Under the pieces are notes generated by a model. The model was not told the DNA's origin, searched no databases, and worked only from the letters and a program-made list of their open reading frames with translations. This document shows, one piece after another, positions 16,939-25,900 of a stretch of DNA of 64,000 nt. How positions within the stretch are numbered: the first letter of the stretch is position 1; every line of letters starts with the position of its first letter. A program made the position numbers and the translations under genes. The stretch covers positions 1 to 64,000 of the forward strand of contig NZ_JAFFJV010000024.1 in NCBI RefSeq assembly GCF_016924645.1. The letters run 5' to 3'. This DNA comes from Rufibacter psychrotolerans (GTDB lineage Bacteria; Bacteroidota; Bacteroidia; Cytophagales; Hymenobacteraceae).

Positions 16939-17313
16939 TTACGCCAGCCAGTTAATGATCCCTTCCCCCCATTTCTGCCACACCAAGAAGTAGATGATGG
17001 CGAACAGGATGGAGGTGATGTTGCCGATGAGAAAGTAGTCGTTGGAGACGGGGTGCTGCTTGTCGGTGTCCAGGCGGGTGCCCAGCTTGAGCGCGCCTAA
17101 GACGGTGAGCGCGGCCCCCAGGTCGTTGATGAGGCACAGAAACAGGAAGAAGCGCTCCAGCAGGCCTTTGGCAATGGTGTTCATCTTGTTGCGCTGTTCC
17201 ACCACCGAGCCCACACCCTCGGGGTGCTCAAAACGTTTCCGGATGTAGCTAAACACAAAGTGCGCCAGCAGCTCGCCGGGCAGGTAGATCAAAAGGAAAA
17301 GCAGGACTTTCAT
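16939..17313 (-). CDS. Small membrane protein paired with SatD
   Basis: 124 residues with three predicted membrane segments (about 1-20, 55-75 and 95-115). It overlaps the SatD-family gene by four bases (ATGA), so the pair is coupled. The SatD gene of streptococci is likewise followed by a membrane protein gene, and in Bacteroidota a DUF3307-type membrane protein often follows SatD; I can support the topology and the pairing but not a firm family call. Confidence 0.7.
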   Translation of the reverse strand: MKVLLFLLIYLPGELLAHFVFSYIRKRFEHPEGVGSVVEQRNKMNTIAKGLLERFFLFLCLINDLGAALTVLGALKLGTRLDTDKQHPVSNDYFLIGNITSILFAIIYFLVWQKWGEGIINWLA

Positions 17314-17960
17314 GGTTGGGGCGGAAGGCTCAGGAACAGGAGTTCCTTTGCCGCAAGATACTCTTTCAACTTTAAACTTTTTTGCCGTTTCCAGAGCAAC
17401 GACGGATTTTTGTTGAATTTACTGGCCACCGCCTTGTAGTCCCGCAGGTGCCAGAAAGCAGCGACAATGGGGTGCTCCTGCCGGCTCCATCCATCCACCA
17501 CCGACTGATACAGCACCAGCAGCCGGTTTAACAACTCATCGGTTTTGGGTAAACTGGTTTCCACCCAGAAGCGGTCTCCCTTGCGGCTTTTCAGTTCGGC
17601 CAGCTTTTCCCGGGCTCTGGTCAGGCCTGGGCCCAGCATTTCATAGGCTATATTGGGGTTGATGGGTGTTTCAATGGTTCCTTGGTGCAGCACATGGCGC
17701 AGTTGGAAGCCCGCGCCCTGCTTCACCACTTCTTCCTCAATGGCCACCAGCAGCGCCACGCCGTCCTCCAATGAAGCCGCAACGGCCTGGTACTCATCGC
17801 CCAGCGTAATGGTGAGGGGCGAGAGCAGCTTTTCTGGGTGCTCCTGGTTAATGGCCTTCACCACTTGCTGGAACTGCTGCATCAAGGGCTCGCCCTTTTG
17901 CCGGCTGCTGCCCATGATGTCGGCCATCAGGATATGGTAGGTTGGGGGAAGGCTAGGCAT
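17310..17960 (-). CDS. SatD family protein
   Basis: 216 residues. The N-terminal motif Y-H-I-L-M-A-D-I-M-G-S-S and the following T-L-G-D-E-Y-Q segment mark the SatD family, named from the secretion and acid tolerance locus of Streptococcus mutans. The C-terminal 60 residues resemble a helix-turn-helix (S-K-F-N-K-N-P-S-L-L-W-K-R). The biochemical role is unknown. Promoter-side AT-rich sequence (17965-18020) contains an ATTTCAT...ATGAAAT inverted repeat that could be an operator. Confidence 0.75.
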   Translation of the reverse strand: MPSLPPTYHILMADIMGSSRQKGEPLMQQFQQVVKAINQEHPEKLLSPLTITLGDEYQAVAASLEDGVALLVAIEEEVVKQGAGFQLRHVLHQGTIETPINPNIAYEMLGPGLTRAREKLAELKSRKGDRFWVETSLPKTDELLNRLLVLYQSVVDGWSRQEHPIVAAFWHLRDYKAVASKFNKNPSLLWKRQKSLKLKEYLAAKELLFLSLPPQP

Positions 17961-17994
17961 TTTTATATTTCAAATTTCATGCAATACTAATAAA

Positions 17995-18013
17995 ATTTCA
18001 TATAAAATGAAAT
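17995..18013. promoter_or_regulatory. Possible operator upstream of SatD pair
   Basis: ATTTCAT (17995-18001) and ATGAAAT (18007-18013) form a 7-bp inverted repeat with a 5-bp spacer, 35 bp before the SatD start. A further AATTTCAT half site lies at about 17974-17980. Function is a guess from symmetry and position. Confidence 0.3.
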
Positions 18014-18051
18014 AATGCGAAATGTGCATAAAAAATGAAAGACAGCATAGC

Positions 18052-18741
18052 CTACTTAGATAGAAGTTGCTCTACCAGCTTAGGAACGCCTACCGTGGCT
18101 TTCTCCTGAAGGATGGTGAGGTTTCTTCTGTGCTGCACGGCCGGAGCATTAGGATCAATGAGGTAGATGGGGGTGTCATGCGGCGCGAAGGAAAGCAGCC
18201 CGGCGGCGGGATACACCTGCAGGGAAGTGCCAATCACCAGGAGGTAATCGGCAGACATGGTCTCCTCGGCGGCTTCCTCAATCAGGGGCACGGGCTCCCC
18301 GAACCACACAATGTTGGGCCGCAGCTGGGAGCCTTTTTCGCAGAGGTCGCCCAGGTTGAGTTCCCAGCCTTCCATGGGGTAGATGAGGCTCTCGTCTTTG
18401 GTGCTGCGGCTCTCAAACAGCTTGCCGTGCAGGTGCAGCACGTGTTTGGAGCCGGCGCGCTCGTGCAGGTTGTCTACGTTCTGGGTGATGATGCGCACGT
18501 CAAATTTCTGCTCCAGATCTACCAGGGCCTTGTGGGCGGCATTGGGCTCCACGCCCAGGGCGCTTTTGCGGCGCTGGTTGTAGAACTCCAGTACCAGCTC
18601 GGGGTTTTTCTGCCAGCCCTGGGGCGAGGCCACTTCCATCACATCATGTCCTTCCCAGAGGCCGTTGGCGTCCCTGAAGGTAGCCAGGCCACTTTCGGCA
18701 CTAATCCCGGCCCCGGTTAAAACCACTATTTTCTGCTTCAT
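18052..18741 (-). CDS. cobB: Sir2 family NAD-dependent protein deacylase, zinc-less
   Basis: 229 residues. NAD-binding G-A-G-I-S-A-E-S-G (10-18), T-Q-N-V-D-N-L-H (86-93) and catalytic H105 in H-G-K-L-F are intact. Y54-x-x-R57 is the pair that binds succinyl/malonyl groups in class III sirtuins (CobB, SIRT5), so a desuccinylase/demalonylase role is likely. The four cysteines of the zinc ribbon are missing: the region from residue 107 to 145 has a single Cys. It lies after topA on the same strand, separated by a strong palindrome. Confidence 0.88.
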   Translation of the reverse strand: MKQKIVVLTGAGISAESGLATFRDANGLWEGHDVMEVASPQGWQKNPELVLEFYNQRRKSALGVEPNAAHKALVDLEQKFDVRIITQNVDNLHERAGSKHVLHLHGKLFESRSTKDESLIYPMEGWELNLGDLCEKGSQLRPNIVWFGEPVPLIEEAAEETMSADYLLVIGTSLQVYPAAGLLSFAPHDTPIYLIDPNAPAVQHRRNLTILQEKATVGVPKLVEQLLSK

Positions 18742-18811
18742 TTTAGATTAGACACAAGATGTAAGACCCATGACACAAGATTTTGGAAATATACGGAACT
18801 CCCTGAAAAAG

Positions 18812-18867
18812 TACCGCTCCTGATTTTGGCCTGTTTTCTTGAAAACAGGCCAAAATCAGGAGCGGTA
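18812..18867. repeat. Perfect intergenic palindrome / terminator of topA
   Basis: 27-bp arms (18812-18838 and 18841-18867) are perfectly complementary with a 2-nt centre, containing the family core TTGGCCTGTTTTC. It lies immediately after the topA stop and probably ends its transcript. Confidence 0.9.
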
Positions 18868-18890
18868 AGAACCAGACAGCGTCTAAGGTG

Positions 18891-21326
18891 TTACTCTGCT
18901 TTCTTCTTGGCAGTAGCGGTCTTTTTGGCCGGTGCTTTTTTGGCGGCCGGTTTCTTGGCAGCTGTCTTCTTGGGCGTATCCGCTTTGGCGGCCGGCTCTG
19001 CCGCTTTCTTCTTGAAACCTCCTCTGGCCGGTTTGTCCGGTGTATTGGCGGCCAGCTCCAGGCACTGCTCCAGCGTCAGTTCGGCGGGTTCCTGCCCTTT
19101 GGGGATCTTCACGTTCTTCTTACCCGCCACAATGTACGGCCCGAAACGCCCGTTCAGCACCTGCACGTCGGGGTTCTCGGGGAACGACTTGATCAGCTTC
19201 TCGGCGTCGGATTTGCGCTTGGCCTCAATGATGAGAATGGCTTGTTCCTCGGTCACCAGCAGCGGGTCCAGGTCTTTGGGCAGGGAGTAGAACTTGCTGT
19301 TGTGCTGAATGTACGGCCCGAACCGCCCGATGGCGGCCTTCATCTCCTTGCCCTCGTACTCGCCCACTACCCGCGGCAGTTTGAACAATTCCAGGGCCTG
19401 CTCCAGGGTGATGGACTCCAGAAACTGGCCTTTGCGCAGGCTGGCGTACGCGGGTTTGGCATCGGTGCCTTCCACCTCTTCGCCCAGCTGCACGTAGGGC
19501 CCGAAACGACCCAACTTGGCCAGCACTCTCTGGCCGGAGATAGGGTCAACGCCCAGTTCACGAGCCCCGCTCACGGCAGAGCGCTCCACGCTGGCGCTGG
19601 TCTCAATGGTTTGATGGAAACTGGAGTAGAACGTGTCTATCATCTTGTCCCACTGCTTCTTACCGGCGGCAATCTCGTCAAACTCTTCCTCCACGCGGGC
19701 CGTGAAAGAGTAGTCTACCACGCTCTCAAAGTGCGACACCAGGAAGTCGGTGACCACCATGGCGATGTCGGTGGGGAAGAGCTTGGCTTTCTCGGCCCCG
19801 GCCATCTCGGTTTTCTGCTGGGCGGTGATCTGGTCCTTCTCCAGGGTGAGTACCGTGTAGGCGCGCTCCTTGCCCTCGCGATTGTCTTTTTCCACGTAGC
19901 CCCGTTTCTGGATGGTAGAGATGGTAGGCGCGTAGGTAGACGGTCTTCCTATGCCCATTTCCTCCAGTTTCTTCACCAGGCTGGCCTCAGTGTAGCGCGG
20001 CGCCGGGCGGCTGAAGCGCTCGGTGGCCTGCAGACGCTGCAAGGCGAGGGGCTGGCCTTCCTGCAAGGGCGGCAGCATGCCTTTCACGTCATCGTCGGCC
20101 AGTTCCTCGTCGTCGGTAGACTCGGTGTACACTTTCAGGAAACCCTCAAAGCGCACTACTTCGCCGGTGGCGATCAACTTCTCCGGCTGGCCGCTGATGT
20201 TGATGGTGGCGGTGGTTTTCTCAATCTCGGCATCGGCCATCTGCGAGGCGATGGCGCGCTTGCGGATGAGGTCGTACAGGCGCTGCTCGTTCCGGTCAGA
20301 ACTTACCTGAATGGCGGCGAAATCGGTGGGCCGGATGGATTCGTGGGCTTCCTGCGCCTGCTTGGACTTGGTCTTGTACTGGCGCGTTTTCACGTAGTTT
20401 TCGCCAAAAGTGCGCGAAATCTCCGTAGCCGCCGCGTTGATGGCGTCCTGCGACAGGTTCACCGAGTCGGTACGCATGTAGGAGATCTTACCGGCCTCGT
20501 AGAGGCGCTGGGCCACCGACATGGTCTGCGCCACCGAGAAAGACAGCTTGCGGCTGGCTTCCTGCTGCAGGGTAGAGGTGGTGAACGGCGGCGCGGGCGT
20601 GCGCTTGGTGGGTTTTTTCTCCAGACTTTCAATGGAGAAAGAGGCGCCCATGCAGCGCTTCAGGAAATCCTCGGCCTCCTCACGGGTCTTGAAACGGGTG
20701 TTCAGCTCGGCCTCCAGGCGCTTGCCGCCGGCGTCAAACTGGGCCACCACTTTGTAGGCCGAAACGGCCTTGTGGCGCTCAATTTCGCGCTCGCGCTCCA
20801 CCACCAGCCGCACGGCCACAGACTGCACGCGCCCGGCCGAAAGCCCGGTTTTGATCTTCTTCCAGAGCACGGGGCTTAATTCAAACCCCACCAGGCGGTC
20901 CAGCACGCGGCGGGCCTGCTGGGCGTTCACCAGGTTGATGTCAATGGAGCGCGGGTTCTCAATGGCGTTGAGGATGGCGTTCTTGGTGATCTCGCGGAAC
21001 ACGATGCGGCGCGTCTTGGCCTCGTTCAGGTTCAGGGCCTCAGAAAGGTGCCAGGAAATGGCTTCTCCCTCGCGGTCCTCATCGGAAGCTAACCATACCG
21101 TTTCGGCTTCCTTGGCCAGTTTCTTGAGTTGGGAGATCACCTCCCGTTTATCGGCCGAGACCACGTAGGTGGGCTTGAAGCCGTTCTGGATGTCAATGGC
21201 ATTATTGTCTTTGGGGAGGTCACGCACGTGCCCGAAGCTGGACTTCACCACGAAATCCTTGCCCAGGTATCCTTCAATGGTCTTGGCCTTAGCCGGCGAC
21301 TCCACAATCACTAAGTTTTTTATCAT
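18891..21326 (-). CDS. topA: DNA topoisomerase I
   Basis: 811 residues from the ATG at 21326 (M-I-K-N-L-V-I-V-E-S-P-A-K-A-K-T-I-E-G). The enzyme relaxes negative supercoils. Toprim domain at the N-terminus with A-S-D-E-D-R-E-G-E-A-I; the catalytic tyrosine is in I-S-Y-M-R-T-D-S. The C-terminus has repeated G-R-F-G-P-Y modules (four copies, Topo_C repeat) instead of zinc ribbons, then a Lys/Ala-rich tail (about 45 residues of A-A-K-K-P type), probably a DNA-binding extension. A longer open frame upstream of the ATG has no homologous look and is rejected. Essential housekeeping gene. Confidence 0.93.
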   Translation of the reverse strand: MIKNLVIVESPAKAKTIEGYLGKDFVVKSSFGHVRDLPKDNNAIDIQNGFKPTYVVSADKREVISQLKKLAKEAETVWLASDEDREGEAISWHLSEALNLNEAKTRRIVFREITKNAILNAIENPRSIDINLVNAQQARRVLDRLVGFELSPVLWKKIKTGLSAGRVQSVAVRLVVEREREIERHKAVSAYKVVAQFDAGGKRLEAELNTRFKTREEAEDFLKRCMGASFSIESLEKKPTKRTPAPPFTTSTLQQEASRKLSFSVAQTMSVAQRLYEAGKISYMRTDSVNLSQDAINAAATEISRTFGENYVKTRQYKTKSKQAQEAHESIRPTDFAAIQVSSDRNEQRLYDLIRKRAIASQMADAEIEKTTATINISGQPEKLIATGEVVRFEGFLKVYTESTDDEELADDDVKGMLPPLQEGQPLALQRLQATERFSRPAPRYTEASLVKKLEEMGIGRPSTYAPTISTIQKRGYVEKDNREGKERAYTVLTLEKDQITAQQKTEMAGAEKAKLFPTDIAMVVTDFLVSHFESVVDYSFTARVEEEFDEIAAGKKQWDKMIDTFYSSFHQTIETSASVERSAVSGARELGVDPISGQRVLAKLGRFGPYVQLGEEVEGTDAKPAYASLRKGQFLESITLEQALELFKLPRVVGEYEGKEMKAAIGRFGPYIQHNSKFYSLPKDLDPLLVTEEQAILIIEAKRKSDAEKLIKSFPENPDVQVLNGRFGPYIVAGKKNVKIPKGQEPAELTLEQCLELAANTPDKPARGGFKKKAAEPAAKADTPKKTAAKKPAAKKAPAKKTATAKKKAE

Positions 21327-21477
21327 ATGGGAAAAGAGGAGGGCTGTGCCCAAAAATTTTTCAAAGATGTAGTAATTTTTTGAGACAATCCAACCACTAT
21401 CTTTATGCCGATTGCTCCAAAGGGGTAAAAGAATATACCCGGGGGCAGTAAAAAGGTTTTTTTTAGTATACTTAGGC

Positions 21478-21954
21478 ATGAAGAATCTGCTATTGATGCG
21501 ACACGCCACCGCGGCGGAAAAACAAATTGGCCAGACGGACTTTGACCGGGAGATCACCCTGTACGGGGAGCGCCAGGCGGGCGAGGCCGGACTGTGGCTG
21601 AAGGAGCAGGCCCTCTTGCCGGAGCTGATCCTGTGCAGCCCAGCGGTAAGGACCCAGATGACCCTGCAGAGCCTGCTGGAGCAGCTGGAACACCAGGTGC
21701 CGGTGCAACTGGAGCGCGACATCTACTATGGCGCGGAGGCAGACCTCCTGAACTTACTGCACGGGGTGGAGAACGAGGTAGACACGCTGCTGCTGGTAGG
21801 GCACAACCCCACTATTTCTTTCTTCGCCTCCACGCTGGCCCATGAAGAGGTCCCCTTTGGCCCGGCCACCATTGCCCACCTCCACTTTAACGGGTACAAC
21901 TGGGAAAACTTGCGTGCCGGCACCTGCAAATTACACTTCCTCTACCAAGGATAA
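21478..21954 (+). CDS. sixA: SixA-like histidine phosphatase
   Basis: 158 residues of the histidine phosphatase (phosphoglycerate mutase-like) superfamily. The catalytic motif is L-M-R-H-A-T-A with H9; the second catalytic histidine is in L-V-G-H-N-P. Length and the S-P-A-V-R-T segment match SixA, which in E. coli dephosphorylates histidine phosphotransfer (Hpt) domains. ATG 21478 is chosen since the motif starts there; an upstream start at 21412 would add an unlikely extension. It lies 134 bp before parA and the chemosensory genes, whose CheA carries an Hpt domain, though a link is only a guess. Confidence 0.85.
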   Translation: MKNLLLMRHATAAEKQIGQTDFDREITLYGERQAGEAGLWLKEQALLPELILCSPAVRTQMTLQSLLEQLEHQVPVQLERDIYYGAEADLLNLLHGVENEVDTLLLVGHNPTISFFASTLAHEEVPFGPATIAHLHFNGYNWENLRAGTCKLHFLYQG

Positions 21955-21962
21955 GCCGCCCT

Positions 21963-22010
21963 GGTTTTTGCCACATTTTGGCAAAACAACCCATAAACGG
22001 GGCAAAAACC
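21963..22010. repeat. Intergenic palindrome, variant copy
   Basis: GGTTTTTGCC (21963-21972) and GGCAAAAACC (22001-22010) are exact complements; an inner TTTTGGCAAAA continues the family pattern. It lies between the sixA-like and parA genes and may terminate the former. Confidence 0.7.
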
Positions 22011-22088
22011 GCCCAAGGGCATAGAATAATTTGTAGTTTAGCGCCTCGTCAACCCAGAGGAAAATTTTTTTTCAGTTTTCTGTAACCT

Positions 22089-22838
22089 ATGGCAACAACT
22101 ATCGTATCGGTCATCAACCAAAAGGGGGGTACGGGTAAAACCACCACTACCATCAACCTGGGAAGCGCCCTGCAGAAGCTGGGCAAACGCGTGTTATTGA
22201 TCGATCTGGACCCACAAGCCAACCTCACGTATTCTTTAGGCATCACGGAGCCTGCCCATACCCTGGCCGATGTGTTCACCGGCCAGCAAAAGCTGGTGGA
22301 CGCCATTCAGGAGCGCAATGGCCTGTACGTGGCGCCCGGCTCCAATGAGCTGGTAGACGTGGAGATTTCCCTGGTGACGCACGAGAACCGGGAAAGTTTC
22401 CTGGGACAGTTGCTCAGCGAGGTAAAAGACTACGACTATATCTTAATTGACTGTCCGCCTTCGTTATCAGTACTCACGGTGAACGCCCTGGCCGCCTCAG
22501 ACGAGGTGCTGATCCCGCTTCAGATGGAGGTGCTTACCTTGCAGGGCCTGGGCCAGATCCTGAACACCGTGCAGCAGATCAAGACCACGCTCAACCCCAG
22601 GCTCAAGGTAAAAGGCATTGTGGTGGTCATGTACGACAAGCGCCGCAAGCTGAGCACAGAGATTGAAGATTACTTGAAGGAAAACGTAGACGAGTATATT
22701 TTCAACCAGCGCATCAGGCTGAACGTGAAGCTGGCCGAGGCCCCCTCGTTCGGGCAGAGCGTCATTGAGTATGATGCCGCCTCTTACGGGGCCAAAGACT
22801 ACATGGGGCTGGCGCAGGAGTTTGTCGCGCTTAGGTAG
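22089..22838 (+). CDS. ParA family ATPase (possible chemoreceptor-array positioning protein)
   Basis: 249 residues. Deviant Walker A K-G-G-T-G-K-T-T at residues 12-19, Walker A' D-L-D-P-Q-A-N and Walker B I-D-C-P-P-S are all present, as in plasmid/chromosome ParA and Soj. No parB or centromere-like repeat is adjacent, and the replication-origin genes are absent. It stands 132 bp before a chemosensory operon on the same strand. ParA homologues encoded with chemotaxis genes (ParC of Vibrio, PpfA of Rhodobacter) place receptor clusters; I infer the same here. It could instead be the chromosomal Soj. Confidence 0.85.
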   Translation: MATTIVSVINQKGGTGKTTTTINLGSALQKLGKRVLLIDLDPQANLTYSLGITEPAHTLADVFTGQQKLVDAIQERNGLYVAPGSNELVDVEISLVTHENRESFLGQLLSEVKDYDYILIDCPPSLSVLTVNALAASDEVLIPLQMEVLTLQGLGQILNTVQQIKTTLNPRLKVKGIVVVMYDKRRKLSTEIEDYLKENVDEYIFNQRIRLNVKLAEAPSFGQSVIEYDAASYGAKDYMGLAQEFVALR

Positions 22839-22970
22839 GGCTTGGCGCCGCCGGTTTTAAGGGTAAATTTTGTAAATAGCGGAGAAAACGCAAGAAAGCG
22901 GCTCCATCCATATAGATAATCGGGCAGTTTTCTGCCCCAGCAATAAAAACGCTCTTCAATCATAGATAAG

Positions 22971-25900
22971 ATGGCTTTAGGTAAGAATTTGAAACTCAAC
23001 AAGGACAAACTGATTGGGAAGACAGAGGCCGAAACGCCGCCTGTGCCACCGACGGATGCCGCTGCCGCCTCCGCGGCAGAGTTGACCCCGGCCGAAACGC
23101 CGCGCGAGACTCCGGCCCCCGAGCCCACCAACCCTGTTGTTGAAACCGCAGGGGCAGACGCAGGCGAGAAGCCCACTGCCTCCAAAGCCCGTGCCGGAGG
23201 AAAAGCATTGGAGAAGCAAGCTGACAAAGGCGAGAAAACCGCAATCCAGGCCCAGGATGACCAGGCCAGAAAGAGCAACACGCCCCGCCAGTCCCAGATC
23301 CAGAACTCTGATTATATCAATGAGCAGCTCAACCGCGTGCTCTACGCCCTGGACGCCTTCAAAAAAGGCGACGTGTCGGTGCGTCTCACCAAGCAGAACA
23401 ACGACATCTTCTCCGAGATTGCCGAAGCCTACAACTCCATGGTGGAGATGATTGGGGGCGTAGGGGGCGAGGTGTCGCGGATCTCCAAAGTGGCCGGGGT
23501 GGAAGGAAACCTGAAAGCCCGGGCCTCGGCCGAGAACGCCTCTGGTTTCTGGAAAGACATGATCAACAACATCAACGGCCTGGTAGACTCCATTGCCGTT
23601 CCGGTATTGGAGGTAGGCAAGGTACTGAAGAACATCTCGCGGGGCAACCTGGACGAGACGTTCCAGATTCCCGTGTCCGGGGACTTCAAGGTCATGGCCG
23701 AAACCATCAACCGCACCATTGACAACCTGAACCTGTTTGCCGGCGAGGTAACCCGCGTGGCCCTGGAGGTAGGGACCGAAGGAAAACTGGGCGGACAGGC
23801 CTCGGTACCCAACGTAGCCGGTATCTGGAAAGAACTGACCGATAACGTAAACGCGATGGCCTCTAACCTGACCCTTCAGGTACGGGACATTGCCAAGGTA
23901 ACCACTGCCGTGGCCCAGGGGAACCTGGACCAGAAAGTAACCGTGGACCTGAAAGGAGAGATGTTGCAGTTGAAAGAGAACATCAACCAGATGGTGGATT
24001 CTTTGAACATCTTCGGGGATGAAGTAACCCGGGTAGCCCGCGAAGTGGGCACCGAAGGAAAACTGGGCGGCCAGGCGAAAGTGCCGAATGTAGGCGGGGT
24101 TTGGAAAGACCTCACCGACAACGTGAACACCATGGCCTCCAACCTGACCTCTCAGCTGCGCGACATCGCCAACGTAGCCACTGCGGTGGCGAAAGGCGAC
24201 CTGACCCAGAAAATCACCGTGAACGTGAAAGGCGAGCTGGCCGAGCTGAAGGACAACCTGAACCAGATGGTGGACTCGCTCAACATCTTCGCCGACGAGG
24301 TGACCCGCGTAAGCCGCGAGGTAGGAACCGAAGGTATCCTGGGCGGCCAGGCCTCCGTGCCCAACGTGGCCGGTGTTTGGAAAGCCCTCACGGATAATGT
24401 GAACTACATGGCGTCTAACCTCACCTTGCAGGTACGGGACATCGCCAACGTGGCAACCGCCGTGGCAAGGGGAGACCTAAGCCAGAAGATTACGGTAGGC
24501 GTTCGTGGCGAGTTGGCCGAGCTGAAGGACAACCTGAACCAGATGGTGGACTCCTTGAACATCTTCGCCGGCGAGGTGACCCGCGTTGCCCGCGAAGTTG
24601 GTACCGAAGGTAAGTTGGGAGGCCAGGCTTCCGTGCCGAACGTAGCCGGGGTTTGGAAAGACCTAACGGATAATGTGAACTACATGGCGTCTAACCTGAC
24701 GCTGCAAGTGCGCGACATTGCCAATGTTGCCACGGCCGTGGCAAGAGGAGATTTGAGCCAGAAGATCACGGTGGGCGTTCGAGGCGAGCTGGCCGAGCTG
24801 AAGGACAACCTGAACCAGATGGTGGACTCCCTCAACATTTTCGCCGGCGAGGTAACCCGCGTGGCGCTGGAAGTAGGAACCGAAGGAAAACTGGGCGGGC
24901 AGGCCTCTGTGCCGAACGTGGCAGGAACCTGGAAAGCCCTGACAGATAACGTAAACTCCATGGCGTCTAACCTGACGCTGCAGGTGCGGGATATTGCCAA
25001 CGTGGCCACCGCAGTAGCCCGTGGCGACCTGAGCCAGAAGATCACCGTTGGGGTAAAAGGCGAATTAGCCGAACTGAAGGACAACCTCAACCAGATGGTG
25101 GATTCGCTGAACATCTTCGCCGGCGAGGTAACCCGTGTGGCGCGTGAAGTGGGCACCGAGGGTAAATTGGGCGGTCAGGCCAATGTACCAAACGTGGGCG
25201 GGGTTTGGAAAGACCTCACCGATAACGTGAACTACATGGCCGGCAACCTTACCTCGCAGATGCGCGACATCGCCAACGTGGCCACGGCCGTAGCCAAGGG
25301 AGACCTGACCCAGAAAATCACCGTGGACGTGAAAGGCGAGCTCCTGCAGTTAAAGGACAACCTGAACCAGATGGTGGACTCGCTCAATATCTTCGCCGGC
25401 GAGGTAACTCGGGTAGCCCGTGAGGTGGGGACTGAGGGAATCCTGGGCGGCCAGGCCAACGTGCCGAATGTAGGCGGCGTTTGGAAGGATTTGACCGAAA
25501 ACGTGAACTACATGGCCTCCAACCTCACCTTGCAGGTGCGGGATATTGCCAACGTAGCCACGGCCGTTGCCCGCGGAGACCTGAGCCAGAAGATTACGGT
25601 AGACGTGAAAGGCGAGCTCCTGGAGCTGAAGAACAACCTCAACCAGATGGTGGACTCCTTGAACATCTTCGCCGATGAGGTAACCAGGGTAGCCCGCGAG
25701 GTGGGTACGGAAGGAAAACTCGGCGGACAGGCCTCGGTACCAAAAGTACGCGGTACCTGGAAGGAGCTCACCGACAACGTAAACTCCATGGCCTCCAACC
25801 TGACGCTGCAAGTGCGGGATATTGCCAACGTGGCCTCGGCGGTGGCCAAGGGAGACCTGACCCAGAAGATCACCGTGGACGTGAAAGGCGAGCTCCTGGA

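Noticed and set aside
18888..20879. A 663-codon open frame on the plus strand
   Set aside because: It is the reverse of topA; the high G/C content of the codons keeps the antisense frame open. Its translation is rich in Gly, Val, His and Leu with no domain.
22089..22838. ParA as a mark of a replication origin or plasmid segment
   Set aside because: No parB, dnaA, gidA or repeated centromere sites are present, and the gene leads into chemosensory genes.
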